In this document: piece by piece, positions 1 to 8,897 of the stretch
Position numbering within the stretch: the stretch's first letter is position 1
Layout of the letters: every line of letters begins with the position of its first letter
Assembly: GCA_905372305.1 (NCBI GenBank)
Contig: CAJPOP010000002.1
Span: 62,001 to 126,000, forward strand
Origin: Candidatus Saccharimonadota bacterium
Lineage (GTDB): Bacteria; Patescibacteriota; Saccharimonadia; Saccharimonadales; Saccharimonadaceae
Direction of reading: 5' to 3'
DNA length: 64,000 nucleotides
Program-made: the position numbers and the translations under genes
Notes under the pieces: model-generated
What the model was told of the DNA's origin: nothing
Databases searched by the model: none
What the model saw: only the letters and a program-made list of their open reading frames with translations

Positions 1-1285
1 AGCGGGCTACTGCATATTTTTTAGTATTAGTATCTGCTTTTGTTGGACCACTATTCTGAACGCTCGCCCTAATACCGCTAATCGCCTTTGTTTCTTCATC
101 CATCTTCTCTGAATCAACGCCAACAGACGGTACTAAATTATAATCATAAAGAACATTTGCACAAGCATAGCCAGATTGAGCATGCCCCCAATTCGGCTTA
201 TTCCACGCTTCTTTATACCAAGACACTCTCTGGCATATTTTCTTACCCAAATCATCCTGAGTTACTTTATGCGTAAACATATCGCCACTAGTTTTATCTC
301 GCATATAGAACCACTTGCCATTATTTACGCCTCTAGACTTGTTCTTATCTATTCTGGAGAAATAGCTCCCGCCAATCTGGCTGTCATTAGGCCATCTTTT
401 CTCCTGTTCAACGCCTGTATTAACACTCTCATTCATATCTGCCGTAGCATTCTTTAACCCATGACGCCAACTGATAATATCTCCTGGCTTTGCAGTTAAG
501 GCATTAGAACCCTGATGCCAAGTATTGCCATCGTCTTTGGTGACATACGACTGTCCATCAACCGTCCATAAACCAGGTTTTTTTCTAATCGTGACAGCTA
601 CATTCTGCCATGCAGCAGACCCATCACCATTAGACGGGCAAGAATTAACATCAAATGATCCGTAACGGTTCACGCACTCGTTATAGCGCTCTCTGGTATA
701 ATACGTAAATTGTCTATACATTCGTATAATGAACGTCTTAGCACCGCCCGCAGGAACGCTGCTTATATCCAATTTGAATCTTCTAGCGCTTTGTCCGGGG
801 TGGTTTGCTTGGTCAGTTGTCCAGTTATAACCACCTATATTACCTATATCTCCCCGGTATAGCCAAAGGTTGTTAGCAATATATCTGCCGTTAATTTGAA
901 TTTGAATATTTTTAGCATATATAAGCCCTCTTTGCGAGTGCGGACCTGGAGACGCCGAACCTCTTAACTCTAAATCCACAGTATTCTGATTCGGATCTAT
1001 ATCGGGTATGTGATCGCTAAAATAATTAGTCCCTGGATAACCAGCCCAAAAGGCGCCGCAAGTTGACGCTGTGCTACTATCATCACAAATAGCATACGAA
1101 GAGTGAGCCTCGCCAGAATTTCTAGCATTAATACATCTCTGTTGATTTATAGCAGAAATAGGACCATAAAAACCGCGGCAATATCGTGCCTCTATAGCAG
1201 ACGCCGTACTATTACTACCAAACACCCCAACAACTGCAGTAAAAAGGATACCGCTAGTTAATACAAACAGGTGTGTTCGTTTCAC
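1..1285 (-). CDS. Secreted surface protein, 5' part (runs off the window)
   Basis: An open frame of about 428 codons starts with GTG at 1285 and continues past base 1 without a stop. The GTG lies one base after the TAA of the upstream gene and has an AGAGGA ribosome-binding site inside that gene's end. The product starts with a signal peptide: a Lys-Arg start, a hydrophobic core at about residues 8-22, and a likely signal peptidase I site after Ala-Ser-Ala near residue 30. The mature part is rich in Asn, Tyr, Trp and scattered Cys, and I recognise no domain. CPR bacteria often encode long secreted proteins of this type, and a role at the cell surface or in host contact is inferred only. The C-terminus, which would show any membrane anchor or sortase signal, lies outside the window. 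Confidence 0.8.
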   Translation of the reverse strand, partial: MKRTHLFVLTSGILFTAVVGVFGSNSTASAIEARYCRGFYGPISAINQQRCINARNSGEAHSSYAICDDSSTASTCGAFWAGYPGTNYFSDHIPDIDPNQNTVDLELRGSASPGPHSQRGLIYAKNIQIQINGRYIANNLWLYRGDIGNIGGYNWTTDQANHPGQSARRFKLDISSVPAGGAKTFIIRMYRQFTYYTRERYNECVNRYGSFDVNSCPSNGDGSAAWQNVAVTIRKKPGLWTVDGQSYVTKDDGNTWHQGSNALTAKPGDIISWRHGLKNATADMNESVNTGVEQEKRWPNDSQIGGSYFSRIDKNKSRGVNNGKWFYMRDKTSGDMFTHKVTQDDLGKKICQRVSWYKEAWNKPNWGHAQSGYACANVLYDYNLVPSVGVDSEKMDEETKAISGIRASVQNSGPTKADTNTKKYAVAR

Positions 1286-1286
1286 T

Positions 1287-1736
1287 TTATCCTCTACCTA
1301 TACTGTTTTTATCCGTCAATTTATCTATATTATTACTTGTAGCTCCAATTTTATATAACAGACCTGTATCGTTAGATTCATCAATGGATTTTTCAAATGT
1401 TTCTTTCAGTTGTTTTATCTGATTTTTATCATCGCCCAGACTTGCCTGATACAAGACTATATAATTACAAACCGGATTCTTATCATAGTCCGCCTTTGAC
1501 TTTATATCACTGACAATGCCGTCAAACGACTTTTGGTCGTATCCGCTGCTTGAATCAATGATCTTTTTAAACTCTTCAACCCTACTTTGCCCGCAAGCCG
1601 ACTGAGCACTGGACAAGATAACCCCCTGAGACGGATTTTTTATACCAACGTATAAATAACCCAATAGAATAAGTCCAACACAGATAAATAGTACAGCAGC
1701 TGGTATGCTTATAAATAATATTACCCTATTCTTCAT
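1287..1736 (-). CDS. Small single-pass membrane protein, upstream partner of the surface protein
   Basis: The 149-aa product starts at ATG 1736. An upstream in-frame extension was rejected because it runs into the ychF coding region on the other strand. One strong membrane helix lies at about residues 5-28, followed by an extracytoplasmic helical, Lys/Asp/Ser-rich domain with two cysteines. The domain is not recognised. The gene is directly upstream of the secreted surface protein with a one-base gap, so the two are probably translationally linked. It may help export or anchor that protein; this rests on context only. Confidence 0.7.
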   Translation of the reverse strand: MKNRVILFISIPAAVLFICVGLILLGYLYVGIKNPSQGVILSSAQSACGQSRVEEFKKIIDSSSGYDQKSFDGIVSDIKSKADYDKNPVCNYIVLYQASLGDDKNQIKQLKETFEKSIDESNDTGLLYKIGATSNNIDKLTDKNSIGRG

Positions 1737-1773
1737 AATACTTATGGTAACCCAGTCATCTATAAATCGCAAG

Positions 1774-1795
1774 TATTTTGCTATAATAGCTATCA
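1774..1795 (+). promoter_or_regulatory. Leaderless promoter of ychF
   Basis: A TATAAT element at 1782-1787 ends 7 nt before the ATG at 1795, so the transcript should start at or next to the start codon. Confidence 0.6.
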
Positions 1796-2877
1796 TGAGT
1801 TTATCTATCGGAATTGTCGGTTTGCCGAATGTTGGCAAATCCACGCTTTTTAATGCTTTAACCAATAATAATATTTTGGCGGCCAATTATCCTTTTGCCA
1901 CTATCGAACCAAATACTGGCATCGTACCGGTACCCGACGAGCGCTTAAACGTCCTCGCTAAAATGTACCACGCCGAGAAAATTATCCCGGCTACCGTGAC
2001 TTTTGTCGATATTGCCGGGTTGGTCGCCGGAGCTTCCAAAGGCGAAGGCCTTGGTAATAAGTTCTTAGCTAACATCCGCCAATGCGACGCCATTGTTCAT
2101 ATCGTCCGTGCTTTTGAAAGCGACGATATCATTCATGTCGATAATATTATCGATCCAAAACGCGATATCGACACTATCAATACCGAACTGATTCTGGCTG
2201 ATCTGCAAACACTAGAAACTCGCCTAGCTCGCCTCGCCAAAGAGGCCAAAGCCAGCCCCAAAGCTAGCGCTATCAAAAATCGTTTAGAAGTGCTTGCTGA
2301 AAAACTGCGCGCTGGCACGCCAATTAACGAAATTTCCGACGTCGATCCTGACGATATCGCTGATTTACACCTTTTGACCGCCAAGCCAGTAATTTATGTG
2401 TTCAACGTCAATGAAGAAACCCTGGCTAGCGAAGACAAGAAGCAGAGCCTGCGCAATCTCGTGCCACACTCTCGCAGCCTATTCATCTGCGCCAAGCTTG
2501 AGGACGAAATTAAAGGTCTTAACCCCAGCGACGCTCTCGAACTGTTACAGAGCTACGACGTACCCGAAGCTGGGTTAACCCAAATGATCCACGCCGCCTA
2601 TGATTTGCTCGGACTGCAAAGTTACTTAACTGCCGGACCGAAAGAAGTCCGCGCCTGGACGATCCACCAGGGCTGGACCGCTCCGCAAGCCGCCGGCGTC
2701 ATTCACACTGATTTCGAAAAGGGCTTTATCGCCGCCCAAGTTGTTAATTACGACGATTTAGTCGCTGCCGGCTCAGAGGCTAACGCTCGCGCCGCCGGCA
2801 AAATCCGCACCGAAGGTAAAACTTACGTCATGCAGCCAGATGATGTAGTTGAATTTAGATTTAACGTTAGTAAATAA
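1795..2877 (+). CDS. ychF: Redox/ribosome-associated GTPase-ATPase YchF (Obg family)
   Basis: The 360-aa length is typical for YchF/OLA1. The P-loop GLPNVGKST lies at residues 9-17, the switch motif DIAGLV follows near residue 66, and a TGS domain occupies about the last 85 residues. The family binds ATP better than GTP and associates with ribosomes. The ATG at 1795 was chosen over an in-frame start 90 bases upstream because the TATAAT promoter lies between them and the family N-terminus begins here. It is a single gene, divergent from the 1287-1736 gene. Confidence 0.95.
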   Translation: MSLSIGIVGLPNVGKSTLFNALTNNNILAANYPFATIEPNTGIVPVPDERLNVLAKMYHAEKIIPATVTFVDIAGLVAGASKGEGLGNKFLANIRQCDAIVHIVRAFESDDIIHVDNIIDPKRDIDTINTELILADLQTLETRLARLAKEAKASPKASAIKNRLEVLAEKLRAGTPINEISDVDPDDIADLHLLTAKPVIYVFNVNEETLASEDKKQSLRNLVPHSRSLFICAKLEDEIKGLNPSDALELLQSYDVPEAGLTQMIHAAYDLLGLQSYLTAGPKEVRAWTIHQGWTAPQAAGVIHTDFEKGFIAAQVVNYDDLVAAGSEANARAAGKIRTEGKTYVMQPDDVVEFRFNVSK

Positions 2878-2953
2878 TTTAGCATTTAATCGCTTAAATT
2901 TGATATAGCTTAGGCCAATTTGCCAGCGAATTGCCGGCCAGCCGCATAAGCCG

Positions 2954-3679
2954 CTAACAACTTCCAGCTTTTCTCAATATATAAAACCGCTCCAAGTTGC
3001 CGTGCGCGCCTTTCACTTCGCTGTCTGCTTTGTCAATAATAATGAAATTAGCACGCGCCCACTGTTCGAACTCGCGTAAAATTACCCGCCGCACGCCGTC
3101 ATTCTTGACGACACCGCCGCGAGTCAGCTGTTGGCGTTGCGCCTCAAACTGCGGCTTAACCATTGCTACTATCGTTGTATTTTTATCAACTATTTTCGCA
3201 ACGTGCGGCAAAATTTGCCTCAGACTAATAAACGACACGTCAATCACCACTATATCCGGAATTTCACTTGGCACAAAATCACGAATGTCAGTTTTTTCAT
3301 GCAGCTCAATTCGTTTATTGCCGCGTAAGCTCGGGTGCAGCTGATCTGTGCCAACATCCACAGCGTATACTTTCTTCGCGCCATGCTGCAGCGCAAAATC
3401 GGTAAAGCCGCCCGTGCTGCTGCCAATATCCAATACCGTCTTGCTATGAAAATCCAAATTAAAAGCTTTCGCCGCGCCCGCCAATTTTAATCCGGCCCGC
3501 GACACATAACGCTCTGACGCTGCTAATTCAATCGGCGCCGATTCATCAACGAACAACCCCGGCTTGGCTACTACTCGCCCGCCAACACGCACACGTCCCA
3601 AACGAATCCAATTCTCGGCTTCCGAACGCGAACCTACCAATCCGCGCGCCAGCATCAATTTATCTAACCGTTGCTTCAT
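2954..3679 (-). CDS. tlyA: TlyA-family rRNA 2'-O-methyltransferase
   Basis: The 241-aa product has an N-terminal S4 RNA-binding domain (about residues 1-60) and an FtsJ-type SAM methyltransferase domain with the binding loop DIGSSTGGF at residues 84-92. A later VIDVSF segment carries the motif IV region, and a Lys in VKPQFEA fits the catalytic tetrad. Characterised TlyA proteins methylate 16S and/or 23S rRNA ribose; 'hemolysin' is a historical label. The start has a GAGGA ribosome-binding site. About 650 bases without a convincing gene lie upstream. Confidence 0.92.
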   Translation of the reverse strand: MKQRLDKLMLARGLVGSRSEAENWIRLGRVRVGGRVVAKPGLFVDESAPIELAASERYVSRAGLKLAGAAKAFNLDFHSKTVLDIGSSTGGFTDFALQHGAKKVYAVDVGTDQLHPSLRGNKRIELHEKTDIRDFVPSEIPDIVVIDVSFISLRQILPHVAKIVDKNTTIVAMVKPQFEAQRQQLTRGGVVKNDGVRRVILREFEQWARANFIIIDKADSEVKGAHGNLERFYILRKAGSC

Positions 3680-4272
3680 TCCTCAATTCTACTATGGATA
3701 CATAATCCGCTCAATGTCGCGGGTCATCGCCGAAAATACCGCACAACCTATAAACTGGCGGTCAGCTCGCTACCGATAATCCATGAGGTTATTTTTACTA
3801 CAAATGATGTAAATATGGCATCAATTGTAACGTGGCTTTTTTAACAACGTAGTTATATACACATCGTTGATTATTTTACACTGCCCTTTTGCTGCTATCT
3901 TTAACATATCTGCTTTATCTCGCCAGCTACTTTATCCGTATGTACTCGCTAAATATTAGAGAACGTAGGATAGTTTCTTTGTATTTTATACAATGTTGTA
4001 TTTTTATCATCTAATTAAAGCTTTTGTTGTTCTTTTTACATATAGTTGTATAAATAACAACGTAATATTATCGTATTTCTCAACCATATCACTCCAAGCA
4101 CAGTAAGTTTTATCAAAAATAAGCAAAACTCCAATTGAACACTTATTTTGCTCAACACAGCTATGCTTGTCATTTTTTCATGCCTAGTTGCACCTTCTCA
4201 ACAAGACAATAGATCCCGACAATCTATCATTTTACGTTTGAAACGGCTCAATTGTATCGTAAACACCGCGCA
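3680..4272. other. AT-rich stretch without a recognised gene
   Basis: No convincing coding frame, tRNA or known RNA was found between tlyA and the efp terminator. On the minus strand just before tlyA a short open stretch (about 3697-3771) reads like a protein C-terminus and might be the tail of a decayed gene. Further on the DNA is AT-rich, with repeated TTGTAT motifs: a palindrome TTGTAT-TTT-ATACAA at 3979-3993, another TTGTAT at 3996-4001, and GTTGT-N7-ACAAC at 4045-4061. No DnaA-box cluster was recognised, so an origin is not claimed. Confidence 0.5.
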
Positions 4273-4317
4273 ATAAAAAACGCCGTCCAAGCTTGTTGCT
4301 TTATGGCGCTTTTTACT
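4273..4317 (-). terminator. Intrinsic terminator after efp
   Basis: On the minus strand AAAAAGCGCC pairs with GGCGTTTTTT (one G-U pair) across a loop of about 20 nt, ending in a U run. It lies about 20 bases after the efp stop. Confidence 0.65.
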
Positions 4318-4337
4318 AAATTCGTACTAGCTTATAA

Positions 4338-4898
4338 TTATTTTTTACGTTCGCGATATTCACCAGTTGAGGTATCGACGCTAATAACATCTCCTTGCTT
4401 AATGAATGCCGGAACTTTTACCACCAATCCTGTTTCCATAGTTGCATCCTTCATAACCGACGAAGTCGTATCGCCTTTAACGACATCTTCCGTATATGTA
4501 ACTTTCAAATATAAGTTTTTTGGCAATTCTACATTAATAACTTTGCCGTCAAAAAACTGCAAAGTAAGCTCATCGCCTTCCTTTAAAAAGTTGCTGGCAT
4601 TGTCCACAATATCTGCCGGCAATTCAAACTGCTCAAAGCTTTCTGGATCCATAAAAAAGAAATTGCTGCCATCATTATACAGGTACTGAACCGTTTTATT
4701 GCTCACTTCTGCCATTTCAATTCGTTCTTGTCCTTTGAATGTTTTAGGTATTACGCTACCGTCAATCAAATTCTTCAGCTTAACATTTACAATCGATCCG
4801 CCGCGGCCCATTACTTTTTGGCTATACTCTACTACTCTATACGGCTTACCGTCAATCTGACACACCGTACCTTTTTTCAAATCTGTTGGTTGATACAT
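4338..4898 (-). CDS. efp: Translation elongation factor P
   Basis: The 186-aa product has the normal three beta-barrel EF-P layout and length. EF-P binds ribosomes stalled at polyproline and promotes peptide bond formation. The tip loop of domain I reads KVMGRGG, so the residue entering the peptidyl-transferase centre is Arg32 rather than the usual Lys, and the Pro normally two residues before it is Met. Arg32 is rhamnosylated by EarP in some bacteria; no earP or epmA/B gene is visible here, so modification is unknown. Proline-rich proteins encoded nearby (16799-18730, 25304-27142) are plausible clients. Confidence 0.95.
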   Translation of the reverse strand: MYQPTDLKKGTVCQIDGKPYRVVEYSQKVMGRGGSIVNVKLKNLIDGSVIPKTFKGQERIEMAEVSNKTVQYLYNDGSNFFFMDPESFEQFELPADIVDNASNFLKEGDELTLQFFDGKVINVELPKNLYLKVTYTEDVVKGDTTSSVMKDATMETGLVVKVPAFIKQGDVISVDTSTGEYRERKK

Positions 4899-4966
4899 TT
4901 TACCTTCCTAACAAAATATCCCGCTGCCAAAATAGAACAGCAGCGAGATATTACCTTAATTTACTA

Positions 4967-5164
4967 TTAATTGTTGGCAACAAATGGCAACAAGCCAAGA
5001 TGGCGGGCGCGCTTAATCGCTACTGCCAAATTTCGCTGCTGTTTTTCGCTTAGTCCAGTTTTGCCAATTGGCTCAATCTGCCCATAAGCGTTAATGTACC
5101 GCATTAAAGTCTTGACGTCTTTATAGTCAAAAACTACCGGCGTACTTTTCTTTACTTTTGCCAT
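4967..5164 (-). CDS. rpsR: Ribosomal protein bS18
   Basis: The 65-aa basic protein matches bS18, with the conserved core around YKDVKTLMRYI and the C-terminal KRARHLGLLPF motif. It is part of the 30S platform and pairs with bS6. It is the last gene of rpsF-ssb-rpsR, a common bacterial order, and follows ssb by 17 bases. Confidence 0.96.
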   Translation of the reverse strand: MAKVKKSTPVVFDYKDVKTLMRYINAYGQIEPIGKTGLSEKQQRNLAVAIKRARHLGLLPFVANN

Positions 5165-5181
5165 ATAAACTCCTTATTATA

Positions 5182-5613
5182 CTAGAAAGGAATCTCGCTC
5201 AAATCAATCGGCTTGTCGTCGATCTCTGTCACCGCTTCCTCTCTTTTACTATTTTTCGGTGCCGTAGAAGCTGCAGAAGAACTGTTATCATTAGCCGGAC
5301 CGTCCAAAAATGTTACGTCCGTCGCCACAACCTCAATCCTGCTCTGGCGTTTGCCAGTATCCTTATCTTCCCAGCTATCCTGGCGCAAGCGCCCCTGAAC
5401 AAGTACGCGGCGGCCTTTGTTCAGGTATTGCATAACCAAATCACCCAATTTTTCCCATGCAGTCACATTGAAAAAATCTGCTTGGTCATCCTGAGTCGCC
5501 CGGCTCACTGCGATACTAAAACTAACGACATTCTTGCCAGAAGCAGTTGTTCGCTGCTCTGGATCGCGTGTTAGCCTGCCGAGCAGAATAACTTGGTTGA
5601 TACTTCTTGCCAT
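5182..5613 (-). CDS. ssb: Single-stranded DNA-binding protein
   Basis: The 143-aa product has an N-terminal OB fold (about residues 1-105, with the motifs NQVILLGRLTRDPE and FFNVTAWEKLGD), then a short disordered linker and the acidic tail ending DLSEIPF. That tail is the docking site for DNA replication and repair partners. The gene sits between rpsF and rpsR, the usual arrangement. Confidence 0.96.
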   Translation of the reverse strand: MARSINQVILLGRLTRDPEQRTTASGKNVVSFSIAVSRATQDDQADFFNVTAWEKLGDLVMQYLNKGRRVLVQGRLRQDSWEDKDTGKRQSRIEVVATDVTFLDGPANDNSSSAASTAPKNSKREEAVTEIDDKPIDLSEIPF

Positions 5614-5650
5614 AATTTTACCCTCTCTTTTTAGTTAATAAAATAAACGG

Positions 5651-6010
5651 CTAATCTTTATCTAACACTTCCTCAGCGGCAGCTTTTTCTGCCTTCTCTT
5701 TTTGCTCGCTTAAAGCTTTACGGGTTTTTTCATCAACTTTGACTAACAAATAGCGCAAAACTTCATCAGTAATATTCAAAATATTTGATATCTTAAGCGG
5801 CGCATCGCTTGGCAGCTTAACGTCAAAGCAAACATAGATTGCAAAATCTTCCCGCTTTATCTGGTAAGCCAGCTTTTTCTTACCCCAGTTGTCTTCTTTG
5901 ACAATTTCACCGCCATTACTGGTGATTAAGCCGCGAACTTTATCCAGCGCCGAATCTAAAGTAGACTCTAAATCCGGATGAATAAGAACAGTCAGCTCGT
6001 ACTCGTTCAT
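5651..6010 (-). CDS. rpsF: Ribosomal protein bS6
   Basis: The 119-aa product starts with the conserved MNEYELTVLIHPDL and contains the WGKKKLAYQIK segment of bS6. The C-terminal 20 residues are Ala/Glu/Lys-rich, as is common. It is the first gene of rpsF-ssb-rpsR, with an AGGAGG-type ribosome-binding site and a leader of about 70 nt. Confidence 0.95.
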   Translation of the reverse strand: MNEYELTVLIHPDLESTLDSALDKVRGLITSNGGEIVKEDNWGKKKLAYQIKREDFAIYVCFDVKLPSDAPLKISNILNITDEVLRYLLVKVDEKTRKALSEQKEKAEKAAAEEVLDKD

Positions 6011-6086
6011 ATTTCCTCCTTTGGAATCCGTACGGATGGTTACGTTATCTCACGCAACCTTAGGTTAATATACATAGGTAATTATA
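6011..6086 (-). promoter_or_regulatory. rpsF operon promoter and leader, possible S6:S18 autoregulatory site
   Basis: A TATAAT element (minus strand, 6081-6086) gives a leader of about 70 nt. The leader holds the 12-bp palindrome ATCCGTACGGAT (6029-6040) about 20 nt before the start codon. Many bacteria regulate this operon by S6:S18 binding a leader hairpin with an exposed CCG. The placement and the CCG fit, but I cannot confirm the fold. Confidence 0.4.
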
Positions 6087-6157
6087 CACTAAATTAGTAC
6101 TGTTTACCAGGGAAAATCCCACCCAGAAAGAATCCAATAAAAATCAGAGTACCGTTT

Positions 6158-7880
6158 CTAACGGCGGAAGTAATCTATAACCATCGGGTGCGGTTGATGT
6201 CCAAAATTTTCTGCTTTGTAAACATCCATTCTTAACGTCATCGAATCAGCCCGCGAAAGAAGTCTAGCTATTACATTATCATCAATCCTAACCCCTGCCT
6301 CAATAAAGCTATTAAGATGTGCTAAGAAAAACTCTGGATACTCAATAAAACGAGAGGCGATCGCATTCATATCAGCCCCGGCCGAAGCAAAATCTGAAAG
6401 AAATTCGCTAATTTGACCGCCGCCCATACGAGATGCAATATCGTCCACGTTCGCCCCAAGTCCAAGAAGCTTACTAATTTCCTCTGGGAAAAGTTTTTTA
6501 ATATTCATCCTGCTAGCTAATTCGTTAACATCGTCAGCAGACCTAAGTACAAAATCAAAGTCATCTTCACGATACCTATCCTCTAAAAGCTTGTCAACGC
6601 GGCTGTCTTCATATAGGCCAAACCCTCTAATCCTTTCGCCAAACCATAAAAATTTAAGATCTTCCGCCGTTAACTCGCCGCCAGCCTTAACACGATTATC
6701 AATCTCTGTTAGCCGTCGCATTTGTTCGACTTTCTTAAAATATTCGCTACCGCCAGGCAGCGTGTTAAGCTTTTCTGCGACAACATCCAATAAGTTATCT
6801 TCTACGTTTTGCCTGGGTGCAATACCGCGAACTTCGGTAACCTGATTACCTTCCATACGAATCGCGACGCGCGGCATCGTATCATTACCGTCGTCATCTC
6901 GCGTGTAATAGACATAGAAATCCCCTTTTGATAACTGATTCGCCGCAGTATTCGTGCCAGCCGTACACCACCCTGTGCCTTTTTCCTGTAGCGATTCGGC
7001 GAGCCGCATGGCAGTGTCGCTATCTACAAGACTTTTGTCTGTAGCCTCATATCCTCGCCTAGTACGGCGGCGGCTATAATTTGGACGATACTCTCCTTCA
7101 ATCCGGTCATATTTTACCCAGGAGCCATCAGTAATCTCACGCAGTTCCGGCGTTAAACCGCCAACTTCGGTGCTGTATATAGCATATGCATACATAGCTG
7201 CGAAGTTTCCTCTGTTTAGCAGCTCCGTCATTTGCTTATCTTCAATGTCTTTACCCTGAATAACGCCTTCGCTTACCTTGTCATATACGTATGATAAAGC
7301 TTCAGCATTCAGTTCTGGCCACGGCGCCACGGTAGATTTAGTACGCTTCTTAAACTTACCGCCTTCCTCGTCAAATTCACCCATCTTTTTGAGCGACTCC
7401 CAAACATATACTTTAAACCAATCAGGATAGGAGTGTCCGTTTTCTTCGCTGCGTAAATAATCAGACCATTTAGTTAAACTCTCCCCCTGATCTGCTCGCA
7501 GCCTTTTTACATCTTCTTCTTTTTGCCTGTCGGTAAGTTCGAAGTCGCCATAACCGCGTTCGCGCGCAATCCGTCTTTGTAATTCAAAATACGATTCCGG
7601 CACTTTATCTCGGCGAATCAGCAGACCCTCAATTTCTGCATCAATATATAATTCATTTGATTCAGGCTTTATAATGCCGAAATAGCCGCTTTTTAGCGTT
7701 CCCTTAATTTTTTCTTCTTTGTTGCCTAATTTGCTAAGCTCCTGCGGTTCGCCGTTTATTTCAATAAGGCGTAGCGCGCCAGAGGCAAGGTTTCTTTCAA
7801 ATACCCCCCCCTTTTAACTTTTCGCCAATTGGCGATGAAGCAATAAATTGCTCTGGTGATTTTTGCTTTGGTCGCGGCAT
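6158..7880 (-). pseudogene. Hypothetical protein with GWCT motif, frameshifted at a G8 tract
   Basis: Two frames join into one gene. The ATG at 7880 (promoter at 7927-7955) opens a frame that stops right after eight G (7804-7811 on the plus strand as C8). With seven G it reads straight into the 481-codon frame ending at 6158, giving about 573 aa; no stop interrupts the joined frame. The product has a basic N-terminus, a central GTGWCTAG motif followed by GDFYVYYT and PRVAIRMEG segments, and a C-terminal helical part with repeat-like units around ELASRMN and DDIASRMG. I do not recognise a named family, though similar GWCT-motif proteins may be frequent in CPR genomes. A GTG at 7603 could allow a shortened product. 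The break may be phase variation, ribosomal slippage, decay or a base-calling error. Confidence 0.7.
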
Positions 7881-7926
7881 ACCGAACTCTTCTTTCGTCT
7901 TTCCTTGGTTTAATTTTGCTCTGTCA

Positions 7927-7955
7927 ATGCTAGCATATTTTATTATAATTGTCAA
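7927..7955 (-). promoter_or_regulatory. Sigma-70-type promoter of the GWCT gene
   Basis: On the minus strand, TTGACA (7950-7955) and TAGCAT (7927-7932) are separated by exactly 17 bp. The ATG is about 45 nt further downstream. Confidence 0.65.
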
Positions 7956-8006
7956 TAGCCAGGCAATATTACTCCGCATTTGCAATACCGAACCCTACTG
8001 CAGCCA

Positions 8007-8041
8007 TTGCCGCCAGCCAAAGAGTGTACTATGATACTAGC
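8007..8041 (+). promoter_or_regulatory. Leaderless promoter of pheA
   Basis: TTGCCG (8007-8012), a 17-bp spacer and TATGAT (8030-8035) are followed by 6 nt and the ATG at 8042. Confidence 0.6.
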
Positions 8042-8851
8042 ATGCGTATCGCCATCCAAGGACAAGCTGGCTCATTTCATGAACAGGCCGCCCATAAACA
8101 ATACGGCTCAGATATTGAAATTATACCTTGCGATACCTTCGGCGATGTTTTTAGAACTTATCGCGAGGGCAAGGCCGACGCCATCATTGTAGCCGTCGAA
8201 AACACTATCCACGGCACCATCAACGAATCATACCGGCAAATTGAAGATTGTACAGCCCCTATTACCAGTGAAGTCACGCTACGCATTAGCCAAAATTTGA
8301 TCACTTTGCCAGGTGCGGCACTACCCGGCATTACAAAAGTTTATTCGCATCCGGTCGCCCTGTCCCAATGCCAAAAATTCCTGCAAGATTTTCTACCGCA
8401 CGCCTCTCAGATTGAATTCTTTGACACTGCTGGCGCTGTCGAATTTGTCAAACAGCAGCAAAATCCGCAAATTGCGGCAATTGCCAGCGCGGCAGCGGCG
8501 GACTTATACGACCTACCAATTCTCCGAACAAACATCCAGGATTCCGACGATAACCTAACCCGTTTCCTTGTCCTTGATCCGAATATGTCACCGAAAAACC
8601 CTAACCGCGCCAGCCTGGTTGTGACTACCGCCCATCATGCTGGCAGTTTGGCCGAGGTTCTCCAAATTTTTGCCCGCCAGAATATAAATCTAGCGAGCCT
8701 TCATTCTCAGCCTATCGCTGGACAACCTTGGAAATATAAGTTTTTTCTAACAGTTGACGCGGCAGGAAACCGACTTCATAAGGCTGTTGACGAAATCAGA
8801 AGCGCCGAACATAACGTAACAATACTCGGCGAGTATGAATCCAGTTGTTAA
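8042..8851 (+). CDS. pheA: Prephenate dehydratase with ACT domain
   Basis: The 269-aa protein starts MRIAIQGQAGSFHEQAA, the typical prephenate dehydratase N-terminus. The TRF catalytic motif lies in DNLTRFLVL near residue 178. The last 80 residues form an ACT regulatory domain with the signature ASLHSQPIAGQPWKYKFFL. It converts prephenate to phenylpyruvate, the committed step to phenylalanine. The start at 8042 was chosen because the promoter lies directly before it and the family begins here. No other aromatic-pathway gene is in the window, so its prephenate source is unclear. Confidence 0.93.
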   Translation: MRIAIQGQAGSFHEQAAHKQYGSDIEIIPCDTFGDVFRTYREGKADAIIVAVENTIHGTINESYRQIEDCTAPITSEVTLRISQNLITLPGAALPGITKVYSHPVALSQCQKFLQDFLPHASQIEFFDTAGAVEFVKQQQNPQIAAIASAAAADLYDLPILRTNIQDSDDNLTRFLVLDPNMSPKNPNRASLVVTTAHHAGSLAEVLQIFARQNINLASLHSQPIAGQPWKYKFFLTVDAAGNRLHKAVDEIRSAEHNVTILGEYESSC

Positions 8852-8897
8852 ATAGTTATTAGGCAAAACACCTGCCGCGCCATAGAGAACACCGAGC

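Noticed and set aside
1705..1794. In-frame upstream extension of ychF
   Set aside because: The TATAAT promoter lies inside it, and the family N-terminus begins at 1795.
3680..4272. Replication origin
   Set aside because: AT-rich, but no cluster of DnaA boxes and no dnaA, dnaN or gidA neighbours.
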